Made by a program: the position numbers and the translations under genes
The notes under the pieces: model-generated
Told to the model about the DNA's origin: nothing
Seen by the model: only the letters and a program-made list of their open reading frames with translations
Databases searched by the model: none
Part shown: one piece after another, positions 7,972-16,302 of the stretch
How the letters are laid out: each line of letters opens with the position of its first letter
Numbering within the stretch: position 1 is the stretch's first letter
NCBI RefSeq assembly: GCF_051842935.1
Contig: NZ_JBPXRR010000001.1
Location: 2,480,001-2,544,000, forward strand
From: Pseudalkalibacillus sp051842935
Lineage (GTDB): Bacteria; Bacillota; Bacilli; Bacillales; Fictibacillaceae
Reading direction: 5' to 3'
DNA: 64,000 nucleotides

Positions 7972-9259
7972 TAACGGAATCATCATTTTTACCACCCCTT
8001 AAATAATTTTGAAAAAATCCATAATTCAAATTTGGAGAAAAATAATGTTTTCTTTTTATCCAAATAAAACCATCACCTTTAGTAATTACTGCAACATCAA
8101 TTGGTCCACCCACAGTTTCAGTATCAATCGAAATTCTTCTTTTAAACGATGTAAGATTTACCAATGCTTCTGCCATTTCTGCAATTTCTTCTTTCGGCAA
8201 GAAATCAACAATCTCGACTACTGGTGACGAATACTGACTATTTTGAAATGAAGATATCTCATGAAATATTTGTCTAATGATTTCCATACCCAAGTCCGAT
8301 AATTCAGAAACTTCATTTGATGAGAATTGAACACTGGTATTTTCTTGAATTATTTGTGGAAGCTTTGAAAAAATATCTCCAATTAAATTTTGTATATTTT
8401 CTTGTAGTACCGGATCCATACCTTTCATAAATGAATAAACCATTTCTTTTTGAGCGAATGGTATTACTGCTGAGGACGGTTTATCATTATCTATAGATAT
8501 TTCACACCCATTTTGTTGCTCTAATTTGAGTGTGTTAAGTACAAATCCATCAGTTTTAAATTCATACAAACAAGGAAATAATTCATCTTCTCCATAACCA
8601 GAAATAACCAATCCTGATGATCCATTAGTAAAATAATTTCTTCGTACCGCTTCAAATGCCAACTCCATTAATATTACTCGAGTAGAGCTATCGATGTTAA
8701 ACAGTACTTTCTCCTTAATTACACTTTCAACTACCTCTGAGTGTTCACGTGTAAAATCATCTAAATTTATTTCCAATATGATGTGATTAGTATCCCTTAA
8801 ATGATCTAGATAGTTTTTAACACTGTTTTCTAAATGATCCTTAACTTGATCTTCAGGAATTCTACGCCCCTGTATTAACTCTTCTTCAACTATAGTTTGA
8901 ACTTTATTAATAACAAAATTAAGTACTTCAGAAAATGTTCTACCTACAACTTTTCTTTCAGTATTTACATTCTTTAATCGGTCATCACTAGATATGTATT
9001 TTATAAACTCCTCTTGGTATGTTTTTAATTTATCAAATTTTTTCATCCCAAGATGGCTTCTAAAGGATTTAATTATTGTCTCCCAAGGAATTTCCATAAA
9101 ACTCGCTCCACCGTATATCATTATTCCAACCGGATGAAATTTAGATAATGAAAAAAGCTTGTTTGCAGAATTATACACTTTTCTTGCGCCAATCGTGACC
9201 GCACTATCAGCTGCGAGAGCAACTCCAGAACGGTTGAGAATACTTACTTCCGCTGTCAT
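7964..9259 (-). CDS. Proteasome-like Ntn-hydrolase family protein, 431 residues
   Basis: Probable N-terminal-nucleophile hydrolase. After removal of Met1, Thr2 becomes residue 1; Asp18 and Lys34 then fall at positions 17 and 33, the catalytic numbering of proteasome beta subunits and HslV. The context also matches: GVALAADSAVT, then NKLFSL, then GIMIYGGA. A second beta-like segment (LVISGYGEDELFPCLYEF, 217-234) resembles the GYDE...LY strand-turn, and the C-terminal DTETVGGPIDVAVITKGDG (379-397) resembles the RDxxSGG...V..I..DG end of beta subunits, keeping Asp379/Thr382. About 130 mainly helical residues (70-205) and about 100 (265-365) are inserted between these blocks. ATG is preceded by AAAGGGGGG. 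It is AT-rich relative to neighbours. Substrate unknown. Confidence 0.72.
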   Translation of the reverse strand: MTAEVSILNRSGVALAADSAVTIGARKVYNSANKLFSLSKFHPVGIMIYGGASFMEIPWETIIKSFRSHLGMKKFDKLKTYQEEFIKYISSDDRLKNVNTERKVVGRTFSEVLNFVINKVQTIVEEELIQGRRIPEDQVKDHLENSVKNYLDHLRDTNHIILEINLDDFTREHSEVVESVIKEKVLFNIDSSTRVILMELAFEAVRRNYFTNGSSGLVISGYGEDELFPCLYEFKTDGFVLNTLKLEQQNGCEISIDNDKPSSAVIPFAQKEMVYSFMKGMDPVLQENIQNLIGDIFSKLPQIIQENTSVQFSSNEVSELSDLGMEIIRQIFHEISSFQNSQYSSPVVEIVDFLPKEEIAEMAEALVNLTSFKRRISIDTETVGGPIDVAVITKGDGFIWIKRKHYFSPNLNYGFFQNYLRGGKNDDSVNE

Positions 9260-9387
9260 AATCTCTCCCCCCTTTAGTAATAAATAAATTCTATATATTG
9301 TTATTTTTTCCTGCTACACATTTCAGAATATCAATAAAGTCTATTATACATTTTACCTATCAATATTTTTGGAAAATTAGAATACAT

Positions 9388-9421
9388 AAAAAAACCCTGG
9401 CATGAATCATGCCAGGGTTCT
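9388..9421. terminator. Bidirectional terminator after sufB
   Basis: Stem AACCCTGGCAT/ATGCCAGGGTT with a 5-nt loop; T-run on the minus strand. It ends the suf operon and separates it from the AT-rich cassette. Confidence 0.88.
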
Positions 9422-9430
9422 TCATCATTT

Positions 9431-10828
9431 TTATCCGATTGAGCCTTCCATTTCGAATTTGATCAGTCGGTTCATTTCGACTGCGTATTCCATTGGAAGT
9501 TCTTTTGTGAATGGCTCGATGAAGCCCATTACGATCATTTCTGTTGCTTCTTCTTCAGAGATTCCACGGCTCATGAGATAGAAGAGTTGCTCTTCTGATA
9601 CCTTAGAAACTTTCGCCTCGTGCTCAAGGGAAATGTTTTCGTTCAGGATCTCATTGTATGGAATCGTGTCAGAAGTAGACTCGTTATCCATGATGAGCGT
9701 ATCACACTCAACGTTTGCGCGAGCACCTTGTGCTTTACGTCCGAAGTGTACGATACCGCGGTAAGTTACTTTACCGCCGCCTTTAGAGATGGACTTCGAT
9801 ACGATCGTAGATGACGTATTCGGAGCTAAGTGAATCATTTTCGCACCAGCATCCTGGTGTTGACCTTTACCAGCAAGTGCGATGGACAATGTCATACCAC
9901 GTGCGCCTTCACCTTTCAAGATGACTGCTGGGTACTTCATCGTCAGCTTGGAACCGATGTTTCCGTCGATCCATTCCATCGTCGCGTTTTCTTCCGCTAC
10001 AGCACGCTTCGTAACGAGGTTGAAGACATTGTTTGCCCAGTTCTGGATCGTCGTATAACGGCAATATGCGTTCTTTTTGACGATAATCTCAACGACTGCA
10101 CTGTGTAGTGAGTTCGTTGTATAAACTGGAGCTGTACAACCTTCAACGTAGTGTACAGAAGAATCTTCGTCCGCGATGATCAATGTACGCTCGAATTGAC
10201 CCATGTTTTCTGAGTTGATTCGGAAGTACGCTTGTAGTGGTGTATCACACTTCACACCTTTTGGAACGTAGATGAAGGAACCACCAGACCATACTGCAGA
10301 GTTCAATGCTGCGAATTTGTTATCAGATGGAGGTATTGTTTTCCCAAAGTGCTCTCTGAACAGCTCTTCGTTCTCTTTAAGAGCAGTATCAGTGTCTTTA
10401 AAGACAATCCCCATGTTTTCAAGGTCTTCTTGCATGTTGTGGTATACAACCTCAGATTCGTACTGAGCGGATACACCAGCAAGATATTTTTGCTCTGCTT
10501 CAGGGATACCTAGCTTATCAAACGTACGCTTGATTTCTTCTGGTACCTCATCCCAAGAGCGTTCAGATTTCTCAGACGGTTTAACATAGTACGTGATGTC
10601 ATCGAAGTTCAATTCTTTCAAGTTACCGCCCCATTGAGGCATAGGCATCTTATAGAACTGTTCAAGTGATTTCAAACGGAAATCGAGCATCCATTGCGGC
10701 TCATCTTTCATACGGGAGATTTCTCGTACGATTTCTTCCGTCAATCCGCGCTTGGATCTAAAGATCGAAACGTCTTTGTCTTTAAAACCATATTTATATT
10801 CGCCGATCTCTGGCATTTTCTTAGCCAT
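9431..10828 (-). CDS. sufB: Fe-S cluster assembly scaffold SufB
   Basis: Scaffold of the SUF iron-sulfur assembly complex, forming SufBC2D with SufC and SufD. 465 residues, the usual length. It contains the SufBD beta-helix core, for example SGGSFIYVPKGVKCDTPLQAYFRINSEN, the VEGCTAPVY segment, GIVHFGRKAQGARANVECDTLIMDN and the terminal ISLEHEAKVSKVSEEQLFYLMSRG. Start MAKKMPEIGEYKYGF has GGAGG upstream. It is the last gene of the five-gene operon, separated from sufU by about 105 bp without an obvious terminator. Confidence 0.97.
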   Translation of the reverse strand: MAKKMPEIGEYKYGFKDKDVSIFRSKRGLTEEIVREISRMKDEPQWMLDFRLKSLEQFYKMPMPQWGGNLKELNFDDITYYVKPSEKSERSWDEVPEEIKRTFDKLGIPEAEQKYLAGVSAQYESEVVYHNMQEDLENMGIVFKDTDTALKENEELFREHFGKTIPPSDNKFAALNSAVWSGGSFIYVPKGVKCDTPLQAYFRINSENMGQFERTLIIADEDSSVHYVEGCTAPVYTTNSLHSAVVEIIVKKNAYCRYTTIQNWANNVFNLVTKRAVAEENATMEWIDGNIGSKLTMKYPAVILKGEGARGMTLSIALAGKGQHQDAGAKMIHLAPNTSSTIVSKSISKGGGKVTYRGIVHFGRKAQGARANVECDTLIMDNESTSDTIPYNEILNENISLEHEAKVSKVSEEQLFYLMSRGISEEEATEMIVMGFIEPFTKELPMEYAVEMNRLIKFEMEGSIG

Positions 10829-10934
10829 CGTTCAATCCCTCCTTAAAGGATACATACATCCAGAGCCAGTTGAGTACGTAGTATCTATACTTCCATTGTA
10901 AGGTGCATGGATACAAAAGACAACCGGGCTGGCT

Positions 10935-11384
10935 TTATTCCTCTTCGTTCTCTTTCTGTTCAACACTCTTCTCCAGTGCTTTCCAGGCGAGAGTTGCACA
11001 TTTGATACGTGCAGGGAACTTCGATACGCCTTGAAGAGCTTCCAAATCACCAAGATCAAGATCGCCTTCATCGTAATCGTTTCCAAGCATCATCTCAGAG
11101 AAGATTTTTGATATTTCTAGTGCTTCGTCAACCGGAAGTCCTTTGATGGTTTCTGTCATCATGGAAGCAGAAGCGAGGCTGATGGAACAGCCTTCCCCTT
11201 CAAACTTCGCATCCTTGATTTTCCCATCTTCCACTTGCATGGATACTTGAATCCGGTCTCCACATGTCGGGTTGTTCAAATTGAACGTCAGCGCGCCATC
11301 ATCTTCCAACTCCCCGCGGTTACGAGGATTTTTATAGTGGTCCATGATGACCTGACGGTATAGCTGATCTAAATTAGAAGACAT
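10935..11384 (-). CDS. sufU: Zinc-dependent sulfurtransferase SufU
   Basis: IscU-like zinc protein that accepts persulfide sulfur from SufS and passes it to the SUF scaffold in Gram-positive bacteria. 149 residues from the chosen ATG, with AAGGAG 10 nt upstream. Zinc-ligand residues are in NPTCGDRIQV, EGEGCSISLASASMM and IKCATLAWKAL. The insertion between the second and third ligand (about 20 residues) is typical of SufU rather than IscU. Its 5' end overlaps the end of sufS by 11 bp, indicating coupled translation of the donor-acceptor pair. Confidence 0.95.
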   Translation of the reverse strand: MSSNLDQLYRQVIMDHYKNPRNRGELEDDGALTFNLNNPTCGDRIQVSMQVEDGKIKDAKFEGEGCSISLASASMMTETIKGLPVDEALEISKIFSEMMLGNDYDEGDLDLGDLEALQGVSKFPARIKCATLAWKALEKSVEQKENEEE

Positions 11385-12594
11385 GACCAAAATACTCCTT
11401 TGTTGTCTTTAGTCCATCGATCAGAGCATCTACATCTTCTTTCGTATTATAGAGGTAAAAGCTTGCTCTAGCAGTTGCTGTAACATCCAGCCATTTCATC
11501 AATGGTTGTGCACAGTGATGTCCGGCACGAACGGCAATCCCTTCTGCATCCAGAACGGTTGCAACATCGTGTGGATGAACATCATCGATATTGAATGTAA
11601 CAAGCCCTGCTCGATTTTTCGGTCCGTAAATTTTCAAGCCTTCAATAGAGGACATACGGTCCATCGCATAAGTGACGAGTTCATGTTCAATCTTCTCGAT
11701 TTCAGAACGTCCAACCTGTTCCAAGAAGTCAATCGCTGCGCCCATTCCGATTGCGCCTGCGATGATCGGTGTACCGCCTTCAAACTTCCAAGGCAGGTCC
11801 TTCCAAGTAGATTCATACAGACCTACAAAGTCAATCATTTCACCGCCGAATTCAACGGGCTCCATTTTCTCAAGAAGCTTTTTCTTACCATAAAGTGCAC
11901 CGATGCCGGTTGGCCCGCACATTTTATGAGCAGAGAAAACATAGAAGTCGCAATCAAAATCACGAACGTCAACAGGCATGTGAGGTGCTGCTTGTGCACC
12001 ATCCACGACCATGACTGCACCTTTTCGGTGAGCTATTTCTGTAATTTCTTTGATCGGGTTGATCGTTCCTAGAACATTCGATACGTGCATGATCGATACA
12101 ATTTTAGTATGTTCTGTAATTGTATTTTCAACATCGTTCAAATCGATTGTTCCATCCTCTTGAAGAGGAATGTATTTAAGCGTTGCGCCTGTTTGTTTCG
12201 CAAGCTGTTGCCATGGAATGATGTTACTGTGGTGCTCCATCGGTGTGATGACGATTTCGTCACCTTCACCGACGTTTGCACGACCGTAACTTCCGGCAAT
12301 CGTATTCAGTCCTGTCGTCGTTCCTCTTACGAAAATGATTTCTTCCATTGAGGAAGCGTTGATGAATCGACGGACTTTTTCACGTGCACCTTCATAACTG
12401 TCCGTGGCACGTGTCCCTAACGTATGCACACCGCGGTGAACGTTAGAGTTGTCGTTTTTATAATAGTGGTCGAGGGTTTCAATCACCGATTTCGGCTTTT
12501 GAGATGTTGCGGCACTGTCCAGATAGACAAGTGGTTTCCCATTTACTTCTTGGTCAAGTATCGGGAATTGTTTGCGAATGTCGTTCGCAATCAT
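11374..12594 (-). CDS. sufS: Cysteine desulfurase SufS
   Basis: PLP-dependent class II cysteine desulfurase supplying sulfur for Fe-S clusters. 406 residues. The N-terminus IRKQFPILDQEVNGKPLVYLDSAATSQKP is canonical, the PLP lysine is in FSAHKMCGPTGIG, and the catalytic cysteine is in RAGHHCAQPLMKWL near residue 360. Starts inside the end of sufD (ATGA overlap) and overlaps sufU at its 3' end. Confidence 0.97.
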   Translation of the reverse strand: MIANDIRKQFPILDQEVNGKPLVYLDSAATSQKPKSVIETLDHYYKNDNSNVHRGVHTLGTRATDSYEGAREKVRRFINASSMEEIIFVRGTTTGLNTIAGSYGRANVGEGDEIVITPMEHHSNIIPWQQLAKQTGATLKYIPLQEDGTIDLNDVENTITEHTKIVSIMHVSNVLGTINPIKEITEIAHRKGAVMVVDGAQAAPHMPVDVRDFDCDFYVFSAHKMCGPTGIGALYGKKKLLEKMEPVEFGGEMIDFVGLYESTWKDLPWKFEGGTPIIAGAIGMGAAIDFLEQVGRSEIEKIEHELVTYAMDRMSSIEGLKIYGPKNRAGLVTFNIDDVHPHDVATVLDAEGIAVRAGHHCAQPLMKWLDVTATARASFYLYNTKEDVDALIDGLKTTKEYFGHVF

Positions 12595-13901
12595 TTCGTT
12601 ACTTTCCCTTCAATGACTTCCACTAACATCTTCTTAACGCCCTCGATCGGTAGTTGTTTAACGACTGGTGCAAGGAATCCGTGAATGACAAGACGTTCCG
12701 CTTCTTGCTTGGAGATCCCTCTACTCATCAAGTAGAACATTTGGATCGGATCCATGCGTCCGACAGAAGCTGCGTGTCCTGCTGTAACATCGTCCTCATC
12801 AATCAAGAGGATCGGGTTCGCGTCACCACGTGCTTTGTCGCTCAGCATAAGAACGCGTTCTGTCTGTTCACTGTTCGCTTTCGTAGCACCGTGTTCGATT
12901 TTTGCAATTCCGTTGAAAATGGAGCTTGCGCTATCCTTCATAACTGCGTGTGCAAGAAGTTGAGCGTCTGATTCTTTACCCCATTGGTTCACTCGGATGA
13001 CGAAGTTTTGCTTTTGCTCGCCACGTCCGACAGAAACGGTTTTCGTATCTGCATAGGATCCGTCGCCAACAAGATTCGTTGTGTTATCTGAAACTGTGTT
13101 TCCGTCGTTCATCTGACCGAGCGCCCATTCAATCTTTCCGTCACGCTCGACATGTCCACGACGGTTTACGTAGGTTGTAATGCCTTTTGCGAAGTTATCA
13201 ACCGCTCCGAATTGTACACGTGCATTCGGACCAGCATATACTTCTGCAACAATGTTTGCTACGGAAGCTTGATCATCGCTATGAGAAAGGTAGTTTTCAA
13301 CATACGTAACGGAACTGTTATCTTCTGCTACAACCAGTACGTGGTTGAACAGAGATGCTTCTCCATCTTCTTGAACGAAAACAGATTGAAGTGGTACATC
13401 AACTTCAACGTTCTTCGGTACGTATACGAAAACACCGCCGTTCAATAGTGCAGCGTGTAGCGCTGTCAAACGGTGCTCATCGACTTTCACAGCTTGATTC
13501 ATGAAGTATTTTTTTACAAGGTCGCCATGCTCTTGGACAGCAGTTGCGATATCTGTAAAAATAACACCCTTGTCTTTCAAGTCTTGTGAGAACTGTTGGA
13601 AAGCAGGAGTCGAGTTACGTTGTACGATGAAGTTATCCGTACGATCCTCTTTCCCGATCAAGTTCAGTATATATTCAGGAAGTTCATCGACTTTATCAAC
13701 TTGTGGTGCGTCTACAACATGTTGAAATTGAGTGAAATTCCAGTTGTCGATCTTCGTTTTTTCCGGCTTCGGCATCGGTAGGCTTTCAGCCAGTTCCAAT
13801 CCACGAAGACGAAGTTCCGTTAGCCATTCTGGTTCATTTCTTTGTTTCGAAAAGTCACTTACATATGATTGATCGAACGCAATCTTCGTTTCCACTGACA
13901 T
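12591..13901 (-). CDS. sufD: Fe-S cluster assembly protein SufD
   Basis: Partner of SufB in the SufBC2D scaffold. 436 residues. It shows the SufBD fold signature with GGVFVYVPKNVEVDVPLQSVFVQED, the NFVIRVNQWGKESDAQLLAHAVMKD stretch and the C-terminal DDVTAGHAASVGRMDPIQMFYLMSRG, including the conserved histidine of GHAAS. A good AAGGAGG precedes the ATG. The gene lies 19 bp downstream of sufC and overlaps sufS by 4 bp. Confidence 0.97.
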   Translation of the reverse strand: MSVETKIAFDQSYVSDFSKQRNEPEWLTELRLRGLELAESLPMPKPEKTKIDNWNFTQFQHVVDAPQVDKVDELPEYILNLIGKEDRTDNFIVQRNSTPAFQQFSQDLKDKGVIFTDIATAVQEHGDLVKKYFMNQAVKVDEHRLTALHAALLNGGVFVYVPKNVEVDVPLQSVFVQEDGEASLFNHVLVVAEDNSSVTYVENYLSHSDDQASVANIVAEVYAGPNARVQFGAVDNFAKGITTYVNRRGHVERDGKIEWALGQMNDGNTVSDNTTNLVGDGSYADTKTVSVGRGEQKQNFVIRVNQWGKESDAQLLAHAVMKDSASSIFNGIAKIEHGATKANSEQTERVLMLSDKARGDANPILLIDEDDVTAGHAASVGRMDPIQMFYLMSRGISKQEAERLVIHGFLAPVVKQLPIEGVKKMLVEVIEGKVTK

Positions 13902-13920
13902 ATAAATCCTCCTTCAAAGC

Positions 13921-14703
13921 CTATGCTTGTTCTACAGTTTCGTCTTCAATTCCAAGTTCATCTTTAATCCAGTCATAACCTTCTTCTTCTAGGCGTTGTG
14001 CAAGTTCAGGTCCACCGGATTTCACAATACGTCCTTGCATGATTACATGTACTTTGTCAGGTGTAATGTAGTTCAATAGACGTTGATAGTGCGTGATGAT
14101 CAAGCAACCGAAGTCTGGGCTGCGCATGTCGTTGACACCTTTGGATACAACTTTCAATGCGTCGATATCTAGACCAGAGTCGATTTCGTCAAGGATTGCG
14201 ATTTTTGGCTCAAGCATGAGCAATTGAAGAATTTCATTACGCTTCTTCTCACCGCCAGAGAAACCTTCGTTCAGGTAACGTTGAGAGAAGGACTCATCCA
14301 TGTCAAGAAGCTCCATTTTGCTGTCCATTTTACGGATGAACTTCATTAGGGAGATTTCGTTTCCTTCTTCACGGCGTGCGTTGATAGAAGAACGTAGGAA
14401 GTCTGCGTTCGTAACACCGCTGATTTCACTTGGATATTGCATCGCAAGGAAAAGTCCAGCTTTCGCGCGCTCGTCTACTTCCATTTCAAGTAGATCCTCA
14501 CCATCGAACGTCACTTTTCCGTCTGTGATTTCGTATTTCGGGTGACCCATCAATGCAGAAGCAAGTGTAGATTTACCTGTTCCGTTTGGTCCCATTACCG
14601 CATGGATCTCTCCACCGTTTATTTCAAGGTCAAGACCTTTAATGATTTCTTTTCCTTCAATGGAAACATGTAGATTTTCGATCTTAATGTTTGGTGCAGT
14701 CAT
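13921..14703 (-). CDS. sufC: Fe-S assembly ATPase SufC
   Basis: ABC-type ATPase energising SufBC2D; soluble, not a transporter. 260 residues. Walker A GPNGTGKSTLASALMGH at about 38-54, ABC signature FSGGEKKRNEILQLLML, Walker B PKIAILDEIDSGLDIDAL and the H-loop LIITHYQRLLNYI. First gene of the operon. Its upstream region (to about 15.1 kb) contains a perfect 37-bp direct repeat and a Fur-box-like element. Confidence 0.97.
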   Translation of the reverse strand: MTAPNIKIENLHVSIEGKEIIKGLDLEINGGEIHAVMGPNGTGKSTLASALMGHPKYEITDGKVTFDGEDLLEMEVDERAKAGLFLAMQYPSEISGVTNADFLRSSINARREEGNEISLMKFIRKMDSKMELLDMDESFSQRYLNEGFSGGEKKRNEILQLLMLEPKIAILDEIDSGLDIDALKVVSKGVNDMRSPDFGCLIITHYQRLLNYITPDKVHVIMQGRIVKSGGPELAQRLEEEGYDWIKDELGIEDETVEQA

Positions 14704-14853
14704 GACTTAACCCTCCAATTTCGTATTTCAATCATTTTTACTCCATCTAACATTGTAACGAAAAACAATGGAAAAATGAAATATTCCTGATTTTTTATTT
14801 TTGTATGAAGAAAGCTGACTGACTTTCTTCAAGTAAGTATAATGGTTGCTTTG

Positions 14854-14959
14854 ACTTCACCTGTCGGTTCGTCTTCACCAAGTTTACTTTTCGCCTCCAG
14901 CATAAGTGCAACTAAGGTTCAAACTTCACCTGTCGGTTCGTCTTCACCAAGTTTACTTT
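14854..14959. repeat. Perfect 37-bp direct repeat upstream of sufC
   Basis: Two identical 37-bp copies, 14854-14890 and 14923-14959 (69-bp period), each containing ACTTCACCTGTCGG and TTCACCAAGTTTACTTT. On the minus strand both read as the same peptide fragment (SKLGEDEPTGEV), the upstream copy ending in TGA and the downstream one continuing for eight more codons. This looks like the duplicated 3' remnant of a former coding sequence. Confidence 0.85.
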
Positions 14960-14984
14960 ATCATCATTCTAATTTTAAAACAAA

Positions 14985-14999
14985 TTAAAATTATTCTCA
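14985..14999 (-). promoter_or_regulatory. Fur-box-like element upstream of sufC
   Basis: Minus strand TGAGAATAATTTTAA fits the 7-1-7 Fur consensus TGATAAT-N-ATTATCA at all but three positions. A second TGAGAATGA lies near 15041-15049. It is about 280 bp from the sufC start, so direct control is uncertain. Confidence 0.3.
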
Positions 15000-15193
15000 A
15001 CAGAAGTATTAAAAAATGCCTTGTTTTTAGAATCTAATTGAGAATGACTGTTGCTTATTGAAAGTAACACCCCTCGTATGTTTCTGCTGTGTAAGGGTAT
15101 GTAAAGTGTGCCCCTGATCTATTTTCGGCATTAACAAGCTTTCATAAACCTGATAAGGATTCAAGATTTCCGGTCTTGCGGGGTGCAAAACTT

Positions 15194-15280
15194 GAGTTTT
15201 CTCGTTTTCGGGGGGCGCAAGAGCCTCTTGCAGGGTGCGATATCCGAGTTTTCTCGTTTTCGCGCTCCGAAAGAGCCTTC
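15194..15280. repeat. Direct repeats with 52-bp period
   Basis: GAGTTTTCTCGTTTTC occurs exactly twice (15194 and 15246), each followed by a related G/C-rich stretch ending in AGAGCC. The region also contains GCGGGGTGCAAAACTT/GCAGGGTGCGATATCC parallels. A 65-codon frame across it has no ribosome-binding site, and I take the region as non-coding. Confidence 0.65.
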
Positions 15281-15286
15281 AGTAAA

Positions 15287-15321
15287 TATAAAAGGACCTT
15301 ATCTAGTGTGCGATAAGGTCC
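15287..15321 (-). terminator. Intrinsic terminator upstream of the sufC leader
   Basis: Stem GGACCTTATC/GATAAGGTCC, 8-nt loop, TTTTAT on the minus strand. It probably ends the transcript of the small charged ORF next to it. Confidence 0.6.
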
Positions 15322-15381
15322 AAAAATATATGAGCTCATTTCTTGTGACGATCTTTGCTGTAGCTTGATTTTTCTTGTAGC

Positions 15382-15537
15382 TTATGACTTATTGACTTTC
15401 CCCGTAAATTCGCTAAGCATTTGTTGACTTCGCTTATACTCCTGCTCACGTTTACGTTCGATTTCCATACGCTTCTCTAGGCTGCGTGCATATTGCGCAT
15501 AACCTATTCCGTGATTTTGGTGCATGGCTTTCTCCAT
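15382..15537 (-). CDS. Small charged protein, 51 or 63 residues
   Basis: Not recognised. A minus-strand frame ends with TAA and is rich in charged residues: from the first ATG it reads MEKAMHQNHGIGYAQY, then a helix RSLEKRMEIERKREQEYKRS and SQQMLSEFTGKVNKS. No good ribosome-binding site precedes this ATG. The frame stays open 12 codons further, to an ATT at 15573 that does have GAAAGG at ideal spacing (63 residues); ATT is a rare start codon. A terminator follows downstream. Codon composition looks protein-like, so I regard it as a probable small gene with an uncertain start. Confidence 0.5.
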   Translation of the reverse strand: MEKAMHQNHGIGYAQYARSLEKRMEIERKREQEYKRSQQMLSEFTGKVNKS

Positions 15538-15763
15538 TTCACCGGTATGGTTCGTGTCAATCTGATGGATAATGAATCAATCCTTTCGGGTTTATTCAAT
15601 AATATTTTCACTACAGATATTACCCTACCAGTAATTTGATTAAACCCCAAATTCCATATGAATGGATTATTCGCACTGTGCCTTCTTCACAACCATTGGT
15701 GAAGTTTTACGGGAATCATTGATACATTTCCCCCGAATACATCCCGTTTTCTCATAATTCTGA

Positions 15764-16144
15764 TTAATGTTTCATCTGGCTCAGATCTGCAATCGCTTCT
15801 TGGACAAGCGTAACAGACTGACTCATTGCTGCCCCTCCACCAAAGGCAGCACAAACGCCGACTGATTCAAGGATTTCTTCCTCAGTACATCCTTGGTCGA
15901 GGCATCCTTTTGTATGGTAGATGATGCAATATTCATCCTGAGAATAGATACTGATTCCTAAGGCAATCAGTTGCTTTTCTTTCTTCGTCAATTTCCCGGC
16001 TTTGAAACAAGACTCTGTAAAAGCATTGTACTTACGTGCGATGTCGGGCATTTTTTCCGTAAATACGCCAAGTCCATGTTTGTAATCCATCAATGCCGCT
16101 TCAGTCGGTGTTCCAGGTTGCTGATGAGTTTCCTTCTGGTTCAT
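15764..16144 (-). CDS. Carboxymuconolactone decarboxylase family protein (YurZ type)
   Basis: Small all-helical AhpD-like protein of the CMD family. 126 residues from the ATG with AAGGAG 8 nt upstream. Family core: LTKKEKQLIALGISIYSQDEYCIIYHTKGCLDQGCTEEEILESVGVCAAFGGGAAMSQS. The usual AhpD CxxC pair is not present: the sequence has EYCIIYH, with a cysteine and a histidine at the expected site, so redox function is plausible but unproven. It lies between suf and met operons exactly where yurZ is in B. subtilis. Confidence 0.85.
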   Translation of the reverse strand: MNQKETHQQPGTPTEAALMDYKHGLGVFTEKMPDIARKYNAFTESCFKAGKLTKKEKQLIALGISIYSQDEYCIIYHTKGCLDQGCTEEEILESVGVCAAFGGGAAMSQSVTLVQEAIADLSQMKH

Positions 16145-16261
16145 AGCATTCACTCCTTACATACTCAAATATTTCTCATAGTTAGTATGAATCTTCCTGA
16201 GAATTGTATCCCCCGAAAGGAATGAATTTTTCACGTAAAGTAAACTTGGCAAAGCGTGTAA

Positions 16262-16293
16262 TAAAAAAAGAGTGCCGACGTATCGACACTCTT
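16262..16293 (-). terminator. Terminator of the metNPQ operon
   Basis: Stem AAGAGTG-CGA/TCG-CACTCTT around GTA; T7 run on the minus strand, directly after metQ. Confidence 0.85.
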
Positions 16294-16302
16294 GTGGGCA
16301 GG

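Noticed and set aside
14829..14903. 24-codon minus-strand ORF in the sufC upstream region
   Set aside because: No ribosome-binding site and its sequence is the duplicated remnant; treated as a repeat, not a gene.
15142..15339. 65-codon minus-strand frame upstream of sufC
   Set aside because: It covers a terminator-like hairpin and the 52-bp-period repeats, and has no ribosome-binding site.
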